Assembly: GCA_021846485.1 (NCBI GenBank)
Contig: JAJZWW010000124.1
Location: 1 to 8,288, forward strand
Reading direction: 5' to 3'
Source: Actinomycetes bacterium
Lineage (GTDB): Bacteria > Actinomycetota > Acidimicrobiia > Acidimicrobiales > Palsa-688
Length of the DNA: 8,288 nt
Part shown: positions 5,978-8,288 of the stretch, in pieces
How positions within the stretch are numbered: position 1 is the stretch's first letter
Layout: each line of letters starts with the position of its first letter
Notes under the pieces: generated by a model
What the model saw: only the letters and a program-made list of their open reading frames with translations
Database searches by the model: none
What the model was told of the DNA's origin: nothing
Made by a program: the position numbers and the translations under genes

Positions 5978-7954
5978 TCAGGGGGTCGGCTGCTGGAAGC
6001 CGACCGGTTGCAGCTTCTGGTGGAACAGCTGGTCGAAGATCCGCCGGACGACCGGTGCAGCTACCGACTCCCCGTAGCCGGACTCCTCCATGAACGAGTC
6101 GACTACGTAGCGGGTGCCGTAGGCCGGGGCGAAGCCGACGAACACCGAGGTGTCCTGCCCCGGATGGTTGGCCACCTGGGCGGTGCCGGTCTTGCCGGCG
6201 ATGTGGAAGCGGGTGTCGAGCGCCGTGCCGATGTAAACCGGGTAGGCGGTGCCGGCCGGGTTGTGAGTGACCCCGAGGTAGCCCTGGATCATCGCGTCGC
6301 GCTCGGCGGGGGTCAGCGACGCGGCGTGCCCCGCCACCCGCGGGGAGAAGCGCCGGACGACCTTCCCGTCGGGGGCCCGGACTTGGAGCACGAGCTGGGG
6401 CACGTAGCGGGTCCCCCCGTTGGAGAACGTCGAGTACGCGTTGGCCAGCTGGATCGGGGTGACCTCGTCCTGGAACTGGCCGATCGCCATCTCCATGCTG
6501 TCGCCCACCACCCAGTAGCCGAGGGCGTTGGGGTTGTGGGGCTCGGCCCGCTTGAGGGCGACCTGCTGGGCGGGTGTCGGCACCAGGCCCGCCGCCTCGC
6601 CCGGGAGGTCGATCCCGGTCGGCTTGCCGAAGCCGTAGCTGGCGGCCACCTTCTGCAGGGCGGTCGGGCCGATCTTGGCCCTCTTGTACCACAGGTTCAA
6701 GCCGACGGTGTTGAAGTAGTTGTCGCTCGACGCGGTGAGGGCCTGGGAGACGTTGATGATCCCCGCCCCGATGCCGCCTGCGTCGTGGAACACGTGGCCG
6801 GCGACGACGATGTAGCCCTTGGTGTCGTTGAACAGCGACGTCGGGGTGATCACCCCGTAGTGGAGCCCGGCGGTCGCGCTGGCCACCTTGAAGGTGGACC
6901 CCGGCGCGTACTGGCCCTGGATCGCCCGGTCCTCCAGGGGGAGGGCGGGGTTGTCGATCAGCGAGCGGTACTCGGCGGTGGTGATGCCCCGGTCGAACCA
7001 CTCCGGGTTGAACGTCGGCTCGGTTGCGAGGGCGAGGACCTGACCGTTGCTCGGGTTCTCCACCACCGCCGATCCGCCGGGGGACTTGTAGTGGCCCACC
7101 CCGTTGCCGGCCGGTTGGGAGCGGGCGACCGCCTGACCCTGCAGGATCGAGGTGTCGGCCACCTGCTGCAGCTTGCCGTCCAAGGTGAGCACCACGTTGT
7201 CGCCAGGGACCGGCGGGGTCCGGCTGGCCACCCCGAGGACCTGGCCCTGGGGGTCGACCTCGTAGACCGTCACCCCGGGGCGGCCGGCGAGGTAGGGCTG
7301 CATCTCGGCCTCGATGCCGCTCTGGCCGACCACGTCGCCCGCCTGGTAGTGGGCCGAGGGGTACGCCTTGCGAAGCGATGCCAGCTCCGCCGAGTCGACC
7401 TGCCCGACGTAGCCGATCACGTCGCCGGCGTAGCGGCCGAGGGGGGTCACGTACGGCTCGGAGATGGTTGTGGCCAGCACCCCGGGGAACTGCGAGCGGT
7501 GCTCCTCGACGTAGAGCATCTCGCTGGCAGTCGGGTCGGTTAGCACCGGGACCGGCACCAGGGGGCCGTACTGGGGGTTGGCCACCGCCGAGCGGACCCC
7601 GGCGAGGGACATGCCGAGGAGCACCGCGAGGCGGGACTCCGCCGCCGGGGTCACAACGTTGCGCTCCACCTCGAGCACCGGCACCTGGCGGTTGGCCACG
7701 AGCGGCTGGCCGGAGCGGTCCAGGATCTCACCGCGGGGGGCGGGGGTGTACACGGTGACCAGCCCGGCGGACGCCACGCTCGGCCCGGCGGAAGAGGCCG
7801 GGGCGGAGTGGACGAGGTCGAGGACGGCGAGACGCACGACGAGCGCGCCGAACAGGCAACCCGCCAGCACCATGAGCACGGTGAGGCGGAACTGCGCCGA
7901 CGGGGGGCTCGGGTCACCTCTTCTGGCCTTGACCACCGTCGCCCTGCCTACCAC
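5978..7954 (-). CDS. mrdA: Penicillin-binding protein 2 (class B transpeptidase)
   Basis: Class B penicillin-binding protein that cross-links peptidoglycan, 658 residues, the usual PBP2 length. One membrane anchor lies at about 22-48. RGEILDRSGQPLV (74-86) and GDVVGQSGIEAEMQPYL (about 207-221) are typical of the MrdA/PBP2 dimerisation domain. The transpeptidase motifs are all present: SxxK as S353-T-F-K356 in APGSTFK, SxN as S410-D-N412, and KTG at 588-590 in AGKTGTAQ. It should be active and beta-lactam-sensitive. MrdA usually works with the RodA glycosyltransferase in lateral wall growth, yet neither rodA nor mreCD adjoins it here; a TetR gene follows 174 bp downstream. The start is uncertain: GTG 7954 has no good ribosome site, while GTG 7936 has GGCAGG six bases upstream, giving 652 residues. 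MrdA is the best match, but another class B PBP of a wall-growth pathway cannot be excluded. Confidence 0.92.
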   Translation of the reverse strand: MVGRATVVKARRGDPSPPSAQFRLTVLMVLAGCLFGALVVRLAVLDLVHSAPASSAGPSVASAGLVTVYTPAPRGEILDRSGQPLVANRQVPVLEVERNVVTPAAESRLAVLLGMSLAGVRSAVANPQYGPLVPVPVLTDPTASEMLYVEEHRSQFPGVLATTISEPYVTPLGRYAGDVIGYVGQVDSAELASLRKAYPSAHYQAGDVVGQSGIEAEMQPYLAGRPGVTVYEVDPQGQVLGVASRTPPVPGDNVVLTLDGKLQQVADTSILQGQAVARSQPAGNGVGHYKSPGGSAVVENPSNGQVLALATEPTFNPEWFDRGITTAEYRSLIDNPALPLEDRAIQGQYAPGSTFKVASATAGLHYGVITPTSLFNDTKGYIVVAGHVFHDAGGIGAGIINVSQALTASSDNYFNTVGLNLWYKRAKIGPTALQKVAASYGFGKPTGIDLPGEAAGLVPTPAQQVALKRAEPHNPNALGYWVVGDSMEMAIGQFQDEVTPIQLANAYSTFSNGGTRYVPQLVLQVRAPDGKVVRRFSPRVAGHAASLTPAERDAMIQGYLGVTHNPAGTAYPVYIGTALDTRFHIAGKTGTAQVANHPGQDTSVFVGFAPAYGTRYVVDSFMEESGYGESVAAPVVRRIFDQLFHQKLQPVGFQQPTP

Positions 7955-7977
7955 AGGTCCGCCGGCCAGCGGGTCGC

Positions 7978-8055
7978 GCCCGGGCTCCGCGCCGGGGGCC
8001 CGGGCAGCACCACGCCCCGGCCGGACGCCCCGCCGGCGCCCCCCTGCCAGGGGGC
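7978..8055. repeat. GC-rich hairpins upstream of the PBP2 gene
   Basis: GCCCGGGC occurs at 7978-7985 and 7998-8005; being self-complementary, the two copies can pair around a 12-nt loop. Further on, GCCCCC (8038-8043) pairs with GGGGGC (8050-8055) around a 6-nt loop. They lie in the 5' untranslated or promoter region of PBP2 and may shape its mRNA leader, but in sequence this rich in G and C they may be chance. Confidence 0.35.
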
Positions 8056-8070
8056 CGGTAAGGGCCCGAG

Positions 8071-8151
8071 CGGCAACTACTTGGACGGCCGAAGACCGAG
8101 AACTGTGTGCTGACCCGGCCGAAGTTGGTAGCGCCGTCCAAGTAGTTGCCG
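8071..8151. repeat. Perfect 19-bp inverted repeat around a 43-bp core
   Basis: CGGCAACTACTTGGACGGC at 8071-8089 recurs as its exact reverse complement at 8133-8151, with 43 bp between. The bases flanking each arm do not match, so the boundaries are sharp. The core also holds a 9-bp direct repeat, CGGCCGAAG (8086-8094 and 8116-8124), whose first copy overlaps the left arm. It lies between the divergent PBP2 and DUF255 genes, and the right arm covers the place where the -35 of the DUF255 promoter would be. There is no target-site duplication or open reading frame to mark it as a mobile element. It may be a paired regulator site, a long hairpin, a small invertible segment or a tiny non-autonomous repeat. 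Confidence 0.8.
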
Positions 8152-8160
8152 GAAGGGTTC

Positions 8161-8166
8161 TAGCCT
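8161..8166 (+). promoter_or_regulatory. -10 element of the DUF255 gene, leaderless start
   Basis: TAGCCT fits TANNNT and ends six bases before GTG 8173, so the start codon would coincide with the transcript start. No Shine-Dalgarno fits the short gap, and no good -35 is seen; that region falls in the right arm of the 19-bp inverted repeat, which may hint at activator-dependent use. Confidence 0.5.
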
Positions 8167-8172
8167 GGCGGG

Positions 8173-8288
8173 GTGGAGACGACCAACCGCCTGGCGGCCG
8201 AGACCAGCCCCTACCTGCGCCAGCACGCCGGCAACCCGGTCGACTGGTACCCCTGGGGGGAGGAGGCGTTCGAGGCGGCGCGCAGCCG
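8173..8288 (+). CDS. YyaL/DUF255 thioredoxin-domain protein (N-terminal part)
   Basis: The first 38 codons of a gene that continues past the window. The start VETTNRLAAETSPYLRQH and the following GNPVDWYPWGEEAFEAA match the strongly conserved N-terminus of the YyaL/DUF255 family (also called SSP411 or SPATA20-like). These proteins combine a thioredoxin-like N-terminal domain with an alpha/alpha-barrel related to sugar isomerases or glycosidases; their reaction is not well established. The usual redox motif would lie just downstream, out of sight. The GTG at 8173 begins the conserved segment and coincides with the expected transcript start after TAGCCT (8161-8166), so a leaderless message is likely. 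It is divergent from the PBP2 gene, with 218 bp between the starts, including the 19-bp inverted repeat. The family call is secure despite the short fragment. Confidence 0.9.
   Translation, partial: METTNRLAAETSPYLRQHAGNPVDWYPWGEEAFEAARS

Noticed and set aside
5396..7543. A 715-codon open frame on the plus strand over PBP2 and tetR
   Set aside because: It is antisense to two clearly recognisable proteins, has low-complexity Arg/Gly/Val/His-rich composition and no family motif. Such long antisense frames are normal in GC-rich DNA.
7914..8141. A 75-codon frame on the minus strand upstream of PBP2
   Set aside because: It overlaps the PBP2 start, runs through the 19-bp inverted repeat, is Gly/Arg/Pro-rich and has no ribosome site or known motif.
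8071..8151. Insertion sequence or CRISPR interpretation of the 19-bp inverted repeat
   Set aside because: No transposase, no target-site duplication, only two arms in opposite orientation and a single core, so neither fits.

Overview
This is a very GC-rich chromosomal window with ordinary bacterial gene density. Strong G/C third-position bias, many GTG starts and several starts that appear leaderless point to an actinobacterium. The protein set would suit an Acidimicrobiia-like member of Actinomycetota, but that placement is inference and the class is not proven by the sequence.

Layout. Positions 2-772 (+) are the 3' part of an aldo/keto reductase of the Kv-beta (AKR6) type, followed by a short 14-nt-period repeat and a 218-bp non-coding gap. 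Positions 991-1665 (+) encode a NarL/LuxR-type response regulator. It is tail-to-tail, 12 bp apart, with a multi-spanning membrane histidine kinase on the minus strand (1678-3336). Together they look like a two-component pair encoded convergently. Further along on the minus strand lies a drug-efflux cassette: a TetR repressor (5803-5144) and a 14-TM DHA2-type MFS exporter (5147-3492) that share a GTGA overlap. Upstream of the repressor is a clear sigma70-like promoter with a perfect 6-5-6 inverted repeat inside it, the likely autoregulatory operator. Next is a class B penicillin-binding protein of the PBP2/MrdA type (7954-5978, minus), without visible rodA or mreCD neighbours. At the right edge, the first 38 codons of a divergent YyaL/DUF255 thioredoxin-domain protein begin at 8173 (+).

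How the parts work together. The TetR/MFS pair is a self-contained inducible efflux module. The response regulator and kinase probably form one signalling pathway. The other genes (AKR, PBP2, DUF255) look like separate housekeeping or metabolic functions. Several promoters show a -10-like hexamer (TANNNT or close) only 6-9 nt before the start codon and no Shine-Dalgarno, which suggests leaderless mRNAs.

The most unexplained non-coding structure is a perfect 19-bp inverted repeat (8071-8089 / 8133-8151) enclosing 43 bp, between the divergent PBP2 and DUF255 genes. I found no CRISPR array, tRNA, rRNA, transposase or prophage gene, and nothing that clearly forms a new multi-gene system.
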